Shown here: positions 49,801-54,670 of the stretch, one piece after another | Position numbering within the stretch: position 1 is the first letter of the stretch | Layout: every line of letters begins with the position of its first letter | NCBI GenBank assembly: GCA_961205875.1 | Contig: OY540809.1 | Location: 35,910,267 to 35,974,266 of the forward strand | DNA: 64,000 nucleotides | Source: Sialis fuliginosa | Lineage: Eukaryota; Arthropoda; Insecta; Megaloptera; Sialidae | Direction: 5' to 3' | Program-made: the position numbers and the translations under genes | Notes under the pieces: generated by a model | What the model was told of the DNA's origin: nothing | The model's database searches: none | What the model saw: the letters and a program-made list of their open reading frames with translations, nothing else

Positions 49801-52800
49801 AGGACCGAACGGTACCAAAGACCTTTACCACGAAGAGCGTTTACCAACTCCCCATTACTACCATATTTGCTAACATTATGTACATCGTAATGTGTATTTT
49901 CAATTCGTATTTTTTTTTCATTTGTTTGTTTCGAGTTTACAAACAGCTCGAGGTAAGTTCGTGAGTAAAGGAAAAACAATATGAGTTTATGTTTTTATCA
50001 AAACGTGGATATTGATATAATTCAATATAATATGCATATGTTCTCAAACTATTCTAAGGTGTATTATACCTACTTTAAGGACGGTACAGTAAAGACCACC
50101 TTTACCACACAGACTCCCTTAAATTGTATCTGTACTATGTGTAGCAACCCTGACCGTTGATCTTGAAAACATTTTCAATCTCCCATATCTTGCCTGCCCG
50201 TCCCTGACAACATAAGTGCGAGTGTGTGTGAGTGAGGAAGGTAACGTAGGGACCACCTTTACCACGGAACGCACACGCCAGTTGAAGCGTTTGCACCGCC
50301 GGCACGCACTGCACGCCCACTAAAGTCCCACGGTTGTTGCACAGCTTCACCGGCTTCTGCCGGCTGCGCATGCATTCCAAGGGCGGCTCGCCGGTCGCGT
50401 TCGTCGAGTACAAGGACGTGGGGGTCGCTGCGCACGCCATGGCCACGCTGCAAGGCTCGTACCTACTGTCGTCAGACCGCGGCCCCATCAGAATCGAGTA
50501 TGCCAAAAGCAAAATGGCTGCCGTTGAGGTCTGTTGATTATATAAATGTCATAAAACGAAAACATCCTTGCAGTTTCTAAATTTTTGTAATGTTGTTAAT
50601 CGTACTGATTATGTAATATATTATAAAGGTATTTGGTAATTTTTAATCAGCAAGTATAAATTGTATAAAGTATATTATGGTCGTCTCAATTGTTTTTATT
50701 CAAAATTAAATATTTCAAAGCCTAAGGGTCAATCCAGATTCAATTAAATCTTATGATATTCACATTACCGCGCAGATGAAATGAAGTTCGTATTCACACT
50801 ACGGATACAATCCATGCACAGGTTCGATCACGCTCCAGTAAAATAATCTTCGATACTATACTGTATCGGAGCGTGATTGAACCGAGATCTAATCTATACC
50901 TGTATACAGAGTGATTCAGCACTGTCGTGCCAAACTTGAACAGTAAATTAAGAGAAATATTTTAAGCAAAAAACATTATATGAACATATTTCGTAAGGGG
51001 GCTACAGCCCTCCAAAGATTTTATTCAAAATTAATTTTTATTTAATATCTTGAGAACCCATTGTGCTAAAGTTATGAAATTTGATACAGGGTTTAGTATT
51101 AATAAGTGTTATCGATTTCCAGTATTGAGCAATTATAAATTAGATCAGGGCTGTATGGGGCCAGTGGGCCCATCGATTTTTATCTAGTATTTTTTTGTTC
51201 TTTAATTTTTTCCTAAATTAGACATTTGAATAAGATTGTATGGCACAAAATACACAAAAATATACTTTGCTCATTTATCATTGGATAAACCCTTTACAAG
51301 AAATATGAATGCAAAAGAAAGAATGCAGAATTTTACTTAATACAGATGCTTCAAATTACAAAAAATATTTTTATATTCTTGTTCTATGATAAAAAATAAG
51401 ACAAAAAATAATAAAAATATACCTCCAAAAATTTATCCTTACCAACAAATAGCCATTTTAAGTATCGCTTTCTAGTTATGTTAGTAAATTACTTGCAACA
51501 TTAATAGAACTGGCTATAGGTGTAAGAGGACACGTATTAGGTGATATGTGTAAATGAACTTTTTTCTTACCTTTAATCAAAGAACAGGAATGTAAATTTA
51601 TTTTGTTTAATTTGAAGTATCCGTATTAAGTAAAATTCTACATGCTTTCTTTTGCATCGATATTGCTCGTAAACGGTTTATCCTATGATAAATGAGCAAA
51701 GTATATTTTTGTGTACTTTGTCTCATACAGTCTTCAAGTTTGGCACGACAATGCTGAATCAACCTGTATAGTGTGAATGATTTAATTGTTTATTATTTAT
51801 TTATATTTGATTGGAGCGAGACCGGACCGAGACTGGCTTGATAGATTGGGTTTCGTGTGAACCCGACATCTCCTTGTAAAATATTAAACCAGTATCATTT
51901 TAGCTTTATGTGAAGCTCTAGCACCAAATAATCTGTTTGATTTCGTTATTCAACGCGTTATGCAAATATATCGTTACGGCCTGAAATTCGGTATTATGCT
52001 GGACAAATAAACAGTATTCTTTTAAGCATTGGTATTTAAGACACCGTTTCAGTGGTCACTTAGGTCTTGAAAATCCAAATCATGTAAATTAATGAACCTC
52101 CACTTTAGCTACTGTCAAAAATTTGTTAGCTAACACACAATTCTGTAATATTCTTTATGAATTTGTTTTAAGAATTTAGAACAGTGGTTCTTGAATTTAT
52201 TAAAACGCAGTTGATGACTAACTGTACGAAACAGTCATAGAACTCCAAGAGAATTTTCATATAAATTTGATACCCCGTTTAAAATTGCTTGTTAGCTAAT
52301 TTTTAGTTATATCTTTATAATATCTGATATCATTTATTTACATGACCTGGATTTTCAAAGTCAAAGTGGTCATCGAAGCAAAAATTTAAAGATAAAATAA
52401 TATTTTTTTCAACTTTCATTAAAAATATCCGATTATTTTTAACTGTGTTTTATTTTGTAGATACCTTCATATTGAGAATGACTATAATTATACTGAATAC
52501 TGAAATTTTAACATTATATTATTACCAATTACGTTTTGTTGATCAGTCATAATGTATTATAATATTAAATGTTATAAAATAATAATAAAATACCTTATAA
52601 TTGTATCCATTAAGCGGTGATATCACATTGATTTAAATGAAATATTATTAATTAATAATAATTTTATATGGACAAATGCATTAAAGTATATTTAAAATCT
52701 TCACAAAGCACTAGTACCATCTACTTTGCTTGACTATGTATTTCTTATTCTTCCACTTTGATAACATTTTAATAAGAGCATGTAAATGCACATAAAATGC

Positions 52801-53128
52801 ACTTTCTTTACTTCCCTTAGCACAATTAAAAATACATATATTACTATAATTAACCAATTGAAAATAATCACAACTTGCTCAAGAATCTATTTTCTGATTG
52901 TTATTATAAAAATGAAGTTAATAATAACAATCTTGAGCCAGTTTTGATCAATAAAAGTGAAATGTTTGCAGGTTTCAATGTAGATATGACAAATAAATGG
53001 ATTTCTTATTTATAGTAACGCCAACGGTATTAAAGCATTCCTAAATAATGTGTTTGTAGTTGATGATATTTAACATGGAATGTGGAATGTTTCAGGGATC
53101 CAAGGGAGAAGAAAATGGACAATCTTAA
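19767..53128 (+). CDS. cpo: couch potato (cpo/RBPMS/MEC-8 family) RNA-binding protein, gene model without 5' end
   Basis: Eight exons join in frame: 19767-19844, 22819-22872, 24610-24672, 28946-29084, 37612-37847, 42431-42639, 50345-50528, 53096-53128. All introns are GT-AG and all phases match. The product has an RBPMS-type RRM, a linker rich in Ala/Pro/His, a second RRM and a short tail ending at TAA 53126-53128. Counted from the first visible residue there are 168 residues to an in-frame UGA (37782-37784) and 162 more codons after it. RBPMS-family proteins bind CAC-containing RNA in nucleus or cytoplasm; cpo acts in nervous system and behaviour in flies, and nematode MEC-8 is a two-RRM splicing regulator (family knowledge). 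The exon with the start codon and N-terminus was not found and probably lies upstream. The family assignment is very secure from the RRM1 wording; the UGA readthrough is inference. Confidence 0.93.
20373..20676. mobile_element. Harbinger-like MITE, copy B
   Basis: 298 bp (20376-20673) with inverted ends TGTCCGGTATTATAAAGG, flanked by TTA on each side. Lies in the first visible cpo intron. The 66-residue minus frame inside recurs in copy C and is a repeat artefact. Confidence 0.85.
20862..21413. mobile_element. TACCGGGTGTTCC-family foldback
   Basis: Inverted termini accgggtgttccaaaccacc and ggtggtctgaaacacccggt, with arms of over 200 bp (for example 'gaccctaaagaatttcatg' near both ends in mirror form). 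Relatives at 25665-25884 and 53616-54670. Non-coding. Confidence 0.75.
21414..21797. mobile_element. short inverted-repeat element with GGCCGGAATTC ends
   Basis: Ends gaattccggccggaattca (21431) and gagttccggccggaattccg (21767) are inverted copies, each itself a palindrome. TAGAGGTGTACC near the left and GGTACATTTCTA at the right suggest a hAT-like element. Lies in a cpo intron. Confidence 0.5.
21917..22748. mobile_element. hAT-type MITE with GGGTTC hexamer ends
   Basis: 816 bp (21925-22740), termini CAGGGACTTGAACC and complement, flanked by actacagt on both sides (8-bp duplication). Both subterminal regions are runs of GGTTCGGGTTCGGGTTC-like hexamers. A second copy is at 37999-38638. The 95-residue frame at 21764 is only this repeat. 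Confidence 0.88.
22819..22872 (+). CDS. cpo: cpo exon: middle of RRM1
   Basis: 18 codons, phase 0 at both ends, after a T-rich tract ending tttcaag and before the donor TCG|gtaagt. It encodes [18 protein letters not shown], the helix-to-strand part of RRM1. The exon lies only 78 bp after the end of a hAT-type MITE (21925-22740), so its polypyrimidine tract sits close to transposon DNA. It reads straight on from RAYE of the previous exon. Confidence 0.95.
23161..23530. mobile_element. foldback of about 370 bp
   Basis: Arms mirror each other around 23345: 'gtcacgttcacgactgacca' on the left and 'tggtcagtcgtgaacgtgg' on the right, with matching inner words such as 'ttccttacacgcttaaaaaa'. Intronic to cpo, non-coding. 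Confidence 0.75.
24610..24672 (+). CDS. cpo: cpo exon: RNP1 of RRM1
   Basis: 21 codons, phase 0 at both ends, between acceptor ttgcag and donor CAG|gtggga. It encodes [20 protein letters not shown] plus Q. VGFVTF is the RNP1 strand, with the aromatic residues that stack on RNA bases. The exon is clearly GC-richer than its flanks. A reading frame that opens a little upstream at a Met and runs into the intron is only the exon plus intron sequence. Confidence 0.95.
24935..25630. mobile_element. AGCTGGCTGC-family inverted-repeat element
   Basis: Inverted ends agctggctgcaaaaaaac and its complement; arms of about 150 bp share 'cgaccatgagaaaaatcatt'. A G-run on the left (25055-25078) faces a C-run on the right. 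A partial copy is at 43378-43600. Confidence 0.7.
25665..25884. mobile_element. short TACCGGGTGTTCC-family copy
   Basis: Ends atcgggtgttccagacca and ctggaacacccggtat; an internally deleted relative of 20862-21413. Confidence 0.65.
25885..26520. other. intronic DNA, no gene seen
   Basis: The open frame at 25963-26193 has no recognisable domain and no flanking splice logic tying it to cpo. The remainder is AT-rich. Confidence 0.35.
26521..26790. repeat. foldback, about 270 bp
   Basis: 'aatttcgaggcttttaggtc' at the left and 'gacctaaaagcctcgaaatc' at the right are inverted copies, with further matching flanks. Intronic. Confidence 0.6.
26946..27310. mobile_element. foldback with short tandem GATCTACAA units
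   Basis: Ends cccgggaaaaaatttcagat and its complement. Inside, 27035-27110 and 27170-27215 carry repeated words of about 10-12 bp like 'gatctacaac' on one arm and the complement on the other. Non-coding. Confidence 0.65.
27411..28460. mobile_element. degenerate copy of the TAGAGGGAATAGAGAC foldback family
   Basis: Shares long segments with 62849-63857 (for example 'gtctacaattaaaaa', 'acgctacctatgcagttcta' and 'cgggacgcacatggccgat') and ends 'ctattccctctac'. The minus-strand frame 28234-28467 recurs at 36188-36650 and 62849-63857. Confidence 0.6.
28487..28784. mobile_element. TAGAGATTGG MITE, hAT-like
   Basis: Inverted ends tagagattggaaaaatagtt and aactatttttccaatctcta. Termini of this kind occur on hAT-type MITEs; the target duplication is not clear. 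It lies 160 bp upstream of a cpo exon. Confidence 0.6.
28946..29084 (+). CDS. cpo: cpo exon: end of RRM1 and start of linker
   Basis: 46 codons plus one base, donor GGA C|gtaagt (phase 1). It encodes [20 protein letters not shown], closing RRM1 with the family-typical [10 protein letters not shown], then a basic, Ser/Thr/Pro-rich linker ending HPLTG. The acceptor is a NAGNAG tandem (gcagcag, 28939-28945), so an extra Gln may be included if 28943 is used. Minus-strand reading frames across this exon are shadows. Confidence 0.95.
29261..30060. mobile_element. CATAGACATAGAG-family element with TTGTTA duplication
   Basis: 788 bp (29267-30054), ends ccatagacatagagaatgg and complement, flanked on both sides by TTGTTA. 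Related to 7333-8840. Short size and lack of coding frame make it a MITE-like element. Confidence 0.75.
30061..30516. other. cpo intron, nothing recognised
   Basis: AT-rich, no repeats of known bounds and no exon in a matching phase. Confidence 0.35.
30517..31364. mobile_element. inverted-repeat element with ACAGC(C/T)ACA ends
   Basis: Ends acagccacaaaaaaaggtaa and 'acctttttttgtgtagctgt'; the inner words 'gagaccattg', 'gggtcgagcggggta' and 'aggttattgtcaaaatgaat' mirror across it. Non-coding. Confidence 0.6.
31365..31763. repeat. short inverted repeat
   Basis: 'ggtcgttttggctctttaca' (31391) and 'tgtaaagagccataacgacc' (31552) are inverted copies. The 86-residue minus frame 31549-31809 is Lys/Phe-rich and looks like chance. 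Confidence 0.45.
31764..32292. mobile_element. foldback with arms of about 110 bp
   Basis: Left 'aatcagcattgacgcgggaa' mirrors right 'ttcccgcgccaacgctgatt'; outer words 'aagcaaggtatataaagaca' and 'gtctttatattccttgct' also pair. The 31908 frame lies in the loop and has no known domain. Confidence 0.65.
32510..33250. mobile_element. foldback of about 740 bp with poly-C run
   Basis: Mirror words 'taaaatcagttatttggaaa' and 'caaataactgattttagaca' and matching inner arms around 32980. A 15-base C run lies at 32573-32587. The minus frame at 32739 is part of the palindrome. Confidence 0.65.
33421..34531. mobile_element. 1.1-kb near-perfect foldback
   Basis: Ends tacagtgtggtccggtttgg and 'ctcaaaccgaaccaacctgta', with almost continuous complementarity around about 33970 (for example 'aaatttatctaaataatccc' and its mirror). 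Termini resemble the TACAGG/TACAGTG elements elsewhere in the window. Transcribed inside the largest cpo intron. Confidence 0.75.
34532..35027. other. cpo intron, nothing recognised
   Basis: AT-rich DNA without clear repeats or exon-like frames. Confidence 0.35.
35028..35690 (-). repeat. 'cggtcaagtgcg'-family repeat, internally duplicated
   Basis: Inverse-orientation relative of 781-1302, ending 'ctacggaaacctatcaaggt' and 'ggccgttttatt'. The phrase 'catttaaatgtcgttatc' (with variants) recurs at about 35043, 35332 and 35598, so the body holds two diverged units of about 290 and 265 bp. Confidence 0.6.
35691..36121. other. cpo intron, nothing recognised
   Basis: AT-rich; no exon or repeat could be supported. 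Confidence 0.35.
36122..36687. mobile_element. hAT-type MITE carrying a TAGAGGG foldback fragment
   Basis: 550 bp (36130-36679), ends CAGTGTCGGATTAGCC and complement-like TTAATCCGGCACTG, flanked by gttttgtg on both sides (8-bp duplication). From 36188 to about 36650 it contains a piece of the TAGAGGGAATAGAGAC family, so it was inserted into or captured that repeat. Confidence 0.85.
36737..37401. mobile_element. hAT-type MITE with GCGGCGCAA ends
   Basis: Ends CAGAAGCGGCGCAAG and CTTTGCGCCGCCACTG at 36745-37393, flanked by ggtaccta and agtaccta (7 of 8 match). Contains copy 3 of the ~105-bp repeat at 36905-37030. It ends 220 bp before the cpo linker exon. Confidence 0.8.
37612..37847 (+). CDS. 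cpo: cpo linker exon with in-frame UGA and open extension
   Basis: The previous exon's C joins AA here (Gln), then the frame reads [20 protein letters not shown] and, after an Ala-rich stretch, [14 protein letters not shown] up to TGA at 37782-37784. This resembles the C-terminal linker of RBPMS proteins (family knowledge). After the TGA the same frame stays open for 21 codons, [20 protein letters not shown] plus H. It then meets a strong donor CAC|gtgagt at exactly phase 0, which fits the phase-0 exon at 42431. Skipping this exon would break the frame (phase 1 to phase 0). The exon is strongly GC-rich; the two other + frames and the minus frame open across it are shadows. Confidence 0.9.
37782..37787 (+). 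promoter_or_regulatory. cpo: candidate stop-codon readthrough site (UGA CUA)
   Basis: The in-frame stop of the linker exon is TGA followed directly by CTA, the context known to promote readthrough in animal genes and in some viral RNAs. UGA with a following C is also the leakiest class in flies. A short stem, CCAGC with GCTGG around an 8-base loop, lies about 26 bases downstream (37810-37827). The sequence after the stop keeps the reading frame and feeds a second RRM. Readthrough efficiency cannot be judged from DNA. Confidence 0.7.
37999..38638. mobile_element. second hAT-type MITE with GGGTTC hexamer ends
   Basis: Ends CAGGGACTTGAACC and 'aagtctctg'; flanks cttacaaac and cttacaac suggest an 8-bp duplication with one indel. 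Same orientation and body as 21925-22740. Begins 150 bp after the cpo linker exon. Confidence 0.8.
38639..39287. other. cpo intron, nothing recognised
   Basis: AT-rich DNA. The minus frame at 39114 has no recognisable domain. Confidence 0.35.
39288..39620 (+). mobile_element. half copy of the GGTGGTCCATATATGG foldback
   Basis: 'atatatggagttaggacgaa' and the following 250 bp match the right arm of 47052-47549 in inverse orientation, including 'agctccaaataattcaaaaa'. The short frame from 39301 is the repeat. Confidence 0.65.
39943..40593. mobile_element. GACCAGGAGCTAG palindromic element
   Basis: Ends agaccaggagctagaaggaa and ttccttctagctcccgttct, arms of about 150 bp. Inside, 'gcaattaacacagagcaata' is shared with the nested copy at 48580-49411. 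Confidence 0.7.
40847..41566 (-). mobile_element. PIF/Harbinger element, decayed
   Basis: 720 bp with inverted ends ggctacacacgtaactgtaa and 'agttatgtgtgtagcc', arms of about 60 bp. A transposase-like frame (40908-41333) lies inside, making this the only element in the window with recognisable DNA-transposase sequence. The exact target duplication is not visible. Confidence 0.75.
40908..41333 (-). pseudogene. Harbinger-type transposase N-terminal fragment
   Basis: 141-residue minus-strand frame. The first 80-90 residues, with [34 protein letters not shown], and [20 protein letters not shown], match the N-terminal region of PIF/Harbinger transposases and HARBI1. The nuclease part with the DDE triad is absent; the C-terminal residues run into the element's subterminal repeat. 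It is therefore a non-functional remnant. Confidence 0.75.
41567..42250. other. cpo intron, nothing certain
   Basis: AT-rich. 'ggtggtgccaataataaggt' near 41681 and 'ggtgggccttattatat' near 42180 look like a decayed inverted pair, but no bounds can be set. Confidence 0.3.
42251..42312 (-). mobile_element. solo MITE terminus
   Basis: Read on the minus strand it begins cagggtcgtaactaccaccg followed by a GC-rich segment, a familiar insect MITE head of hAT-like form. The other end is missing. It lies 120 bp before the RRM2 exon at 42431. Confidence 0.5.
42431..42639 (+). CDS. cpo: cpo exon: second linker and start of RRM2
   Basis: 69 codons plus two bases, acceptor gttgcag, donor CAG|gtttgt (phase 2). 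It encodes a Pro/Ser/Leu-rich linker, then [20 protein letters not shown] and IFS. LFVANL is RNP2 of a second RRM, as in nematode MEC-8. The phase-0 start matches only the post-UGA end of the preceding exon at 37847, or weak donors inside that exon. The antisense reading frame covering it is a shadow. Confidence 0.92.
42932..43269. mobile_element. Harbinger-like MITE, copy C
   Basis: 332 bp (42935-43266), ends TGTCCGGTATTATAAAGG and a slightly decayed complement, flanked by TTA on each side. Same orientation as copies A and B. Confidence 0.85.
43378..43600 (+). mobile_element. partial AGCTGGCTGC element
   Basis: 'agctggctgctgcaaaaaaa' and 'agcctatcgagtaacagta' match the left terminus of 24935-25630; the opposite end is missing. 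Confidence 0.6.
43805..44396. mobile_element. pogo/Tigger-like MITE
   Basis: 588 bp (43807-44394), ends CAGTGAAATTTCGTTAGTAC and 'ggaaatctactg', flanked by TA. The head fits the pogo/Tigger-type terminus (CAGT-AA-CTCGTTAAT-C). No transposase frame remains. Confidence 0.65.
44397..44702. other. cpo intron, nothing recognised
   Basis: AT-rich, no exon or repeat boundary. Confidence 0.35.
44703..46575. mobile_element. composite TACAGGATGATT foldback, 1.9 kb
   Basis: Ends tacaggatgattcagcactg and aatcatcctgta. An inner terminus 'caagtttggcacgacagtgc' near 45405 shows that two related elements are joined or nested. Arms contain 'ccattgtgctaaa' and 'tgtatcaaatttcataactg' in both orientations. Confidence 0.65.
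47052..47549. mobile_element. GGTGGTCCATATATGG foldback
   Basis: Left 'aggacgaattttggccgaac' mirrors right 'cggtcaaaatacgccctaac'; words around 'agctccaaataattcaaaaa' occur in both orientations. Half copy at 39288-39620. The minus frame at 47348 is the repeat. Confidence 0.65.
47695..47783. mobile_element. very short hAT-like MITE
   Basis: Ends CAGTGGCGTAGTAAG and 'tattacgccact'; relative of 273-443. Flanks ggtgagga and attgagga match only in part, so the duplication is not certain. Confidence 0.6.
47844..48202. mobile_element. hAT-type MITE with GTTCCTTG duplication
   Basis: 343 bp (47852-48194), ends CATGGGCGCTGGCAG and complement-like 'cgcccgtgcccatg', flanked by gttccttg on both sides. 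Confidence 0.75.
48386..49640. mobile_element. TACAGTGTATTCC foldback interrupted by a second element
   Basis: Ends tacagtatattccaagttga and tcaacttggaacttggaata then cactgta. Arms carry 'acataggaaatttaacatgg' and its mirror. 48580-49411 is a full GACCAGGAGCTAG element nested inside; the uninterrupted site is visible at 17900-17920. Confidence 0.75.
48580..49411. mobile_element. nested GACCAGGAGCTAG palindromic element
   Basis: Ends agaccaggagctagaaggaa and ttccttctagctcccggtct; arms about 200 bp. Compared with the empty site at 17912 it seems to duplicate 3 bp (ATT or TTA). The two mirror 81-residue frames at 48600 (+) and 49145 (-) are the two arms of this palindrome, not genes. Confidence 0.75.
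49641..50290. repeat. repeat block with three GACC(ACC)TTTACCAC words
   Basis: 'aaagacctttaccacgaag' (49817), 'aaagaccacctttaccac' (50091) and 'gggaccacctttaccacgga' (50249) recur, two of them after a GT-rich run (49766-49800 and 50219-50235) and a segment with 'tctttcccatatact' or 'tctcccatatctt'. This looks like a dispersed repeat in partial copies, just upstream of the RRM2 exon. Confidence 0.5.
50345..50528 (+). CDS. cpo: cpo exon: main part of RRM2
   Basis: One base plus 61 codons, acceptor ttgcacag, donor GAG|gtctgt (phase 0). Joined to the previous exon it completes Ser and reads [26 protein letters not shown] and later [18 protein letters not shown] is RNP1 of RRM2 and the end parallels the RLEFAKSN end of RRM1, so the two RRMs are related. 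If the weak donor is not used the frame ends three codons into the intron (V, C, stop), giving an alternative C-terminus that still has a whole RRM2. Minus-strand frames here are shadows. Confidence 0.92.
50904..51768. mobile_element. TACAGGATGATT-family foldback
   Basis: Ends tacagagtgattcagcactg and 'caagtttggcacgacaatgc' followed by 'tgaatcaacctgta'. Body shared with 44703-46575. Lies in the last cpo intron. Confidence 0.75.
51769..53095. other. last cpo intron, decayed MITE only
   Basis: 52130-52330 resembles a decayed Harbinger-like MITE (ends similar to 'tttataatatctgatatcat'). Otherwise AT-rich with no exon. Confidence 0.3.
53096..53128 (+). CDS. cpo: cpo last coding exon
   Basis: After acceptor atgtttcag the frame reads [10 protein letters not shown] and stops at TAA (53126-53128). 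Its phase 0 matches the preceding exon. It is too short to identify alone; the support is the phase match, the good acceptor and a hydrophilic tail suited to the end of an RRM protein. Confidence 0.75.
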   Translation, partial: GSKGEENGQS

Positions 53129-53615
53129 TTCCTACCTTCAGCTGAGCACTTGACGCCATGGAGACATCATATCGATTGCGTAGATGAATCTCAACAATTA
53201 AATTAATATATATAAAGTATAATTTTACTCATTAATAGTACATATTTATTGTTTGAGGTCTTTGAGGCCTGCAGTGATAACAGGTACACTTTAAATAGTG
53301 GAGGAGTGGAGATAGAATTAAACAAATGAATATATCACGCAGGATTTGCTTAAACCAAAGGTGCCCTAATTACTAATGTTATGTTGTACCCTCTCTTCGA
53401 ATTTTATTACTACAAGTGTAAAATGATGAGCTTTCTGTTTTTGTAGAATATGGTTAGTATAAGATAACAAATTTTTAATATTACTCTTTATTCTTTATAC
53501 TTGTTCAGAATATTATAATAATTACCTTTTTTAATTAACATTTATTAATTTTAAATTTAATTATTTTTAATTTTATTACATAGAAATTACTAATATAATT
53601 ATTAGCATTCAGATT
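53129..53615 (+). other. cpo: cpo 3' UTR start
   Basis: Follows the TAA of the last exon. No AATAAA was seen before the foldback at 53616, so the mRNA may run on through that element; candidate AATAAA words lie at about 55680 and 56055. The 3' end is not resolved. Confidence 0.4.
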
Positions 53616-54670
53616 TACTGGGTGTTCCAGACCACTCGTCCACTCTGTTTTACGCCCAAACTATTAAAGATAGAGTTTTATGATAAAAAATGTACTATAT
53701 ATATCGACGCTAAAGAATTTCAGGAAAATATTTTCAACATGCCCGTTTCTCAGCAAAATCGAATGGAACGATATATCCAAAAGTAGATAATTTTAAAGAT
53801 CATAAAAAAGTCAGAAACTTTTGTAAAAAAAAATTTTTCATACATTCAATTGTTTAGAAAATATGACACCTTGTTCCCAAATTTTAAGGTTTTACTAAAA
53901 GTGCTCTAGTTTCGTTAAATGGGAATGAAATATTATTTTTAAATTTTTATTTCAAAGTAGAAATAACGAATTATTTGAGATTTGGATAATTTAAAGTGTA
54001 ATACGCGGCATATCAAAAATGCTAAACTTCAATTGGTGATAATTCAAAAATTTTAAATGGAATGATATATCAATTAGTACTTTATCTTAAAAAATATATT
54101 TAAATTAACAACTTTTGTTAAGAAAATTTTTAATTTTATTTTAAAAAAATATATATATAATTTTAAATTTAAAATTTTCTTATCAAAAGTTGTTAATTTA
54201 AATATATTTTTTAAGATAAAGAACTAATTGATGTATCATTCCATTTAAAATTTTTGAATTATCCCCAATTGAAGTTTTACATTTTTGATATGCCGCATAT
54301 GACACTTTAAATTATCCAAATCTCAAATAATTCGTTATTTCTACTTTAAAATAAAAATTTAAAAATAATATTTCATTCCCATTTAACGAAACTAGAGCAC
54401 TTTTAGTAAAACCTTAAAATTTGGGAACAAGGTGCCATATTTTCTAAACAATTGAATGTATGAAAAAAATTTTTTTACAAAAGTTTCTTACTTTTTTATG
54501 ATCTTTAAAATTATCTACTTTTGGATATACCGTTCCATTCGATTTTGCTGAGAAACGGGCTTGAAAATATTTTCCTGAAATTCTTTAGCGTCGATATATA
54601 TAGTAAATTTTTTATCATAAAACTCTATCTTCAATAGTTTAGGCGTAAAACATAGTGAAACTCCCAGTAT
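53616..54670. mobile_element. 1.05-kb TACTGGGTGTTCC foldback
   Basis: Left terminus tactgggtgttccagaccac, right terminus decayed (actcccagtat). Near-continuous mirror arms around about 54145 (for example 'ttaacgaaactagagcactt' and its complement). Same family as 20862-21413. May be part of the cpo 3' UTR. Confidence 0.7.

Noticed and set aside
50135-50512. 125-residue minus-strand frame
   Set aside because: It is antisense to the RRM2 exon and a repeat block; low family resemblance.
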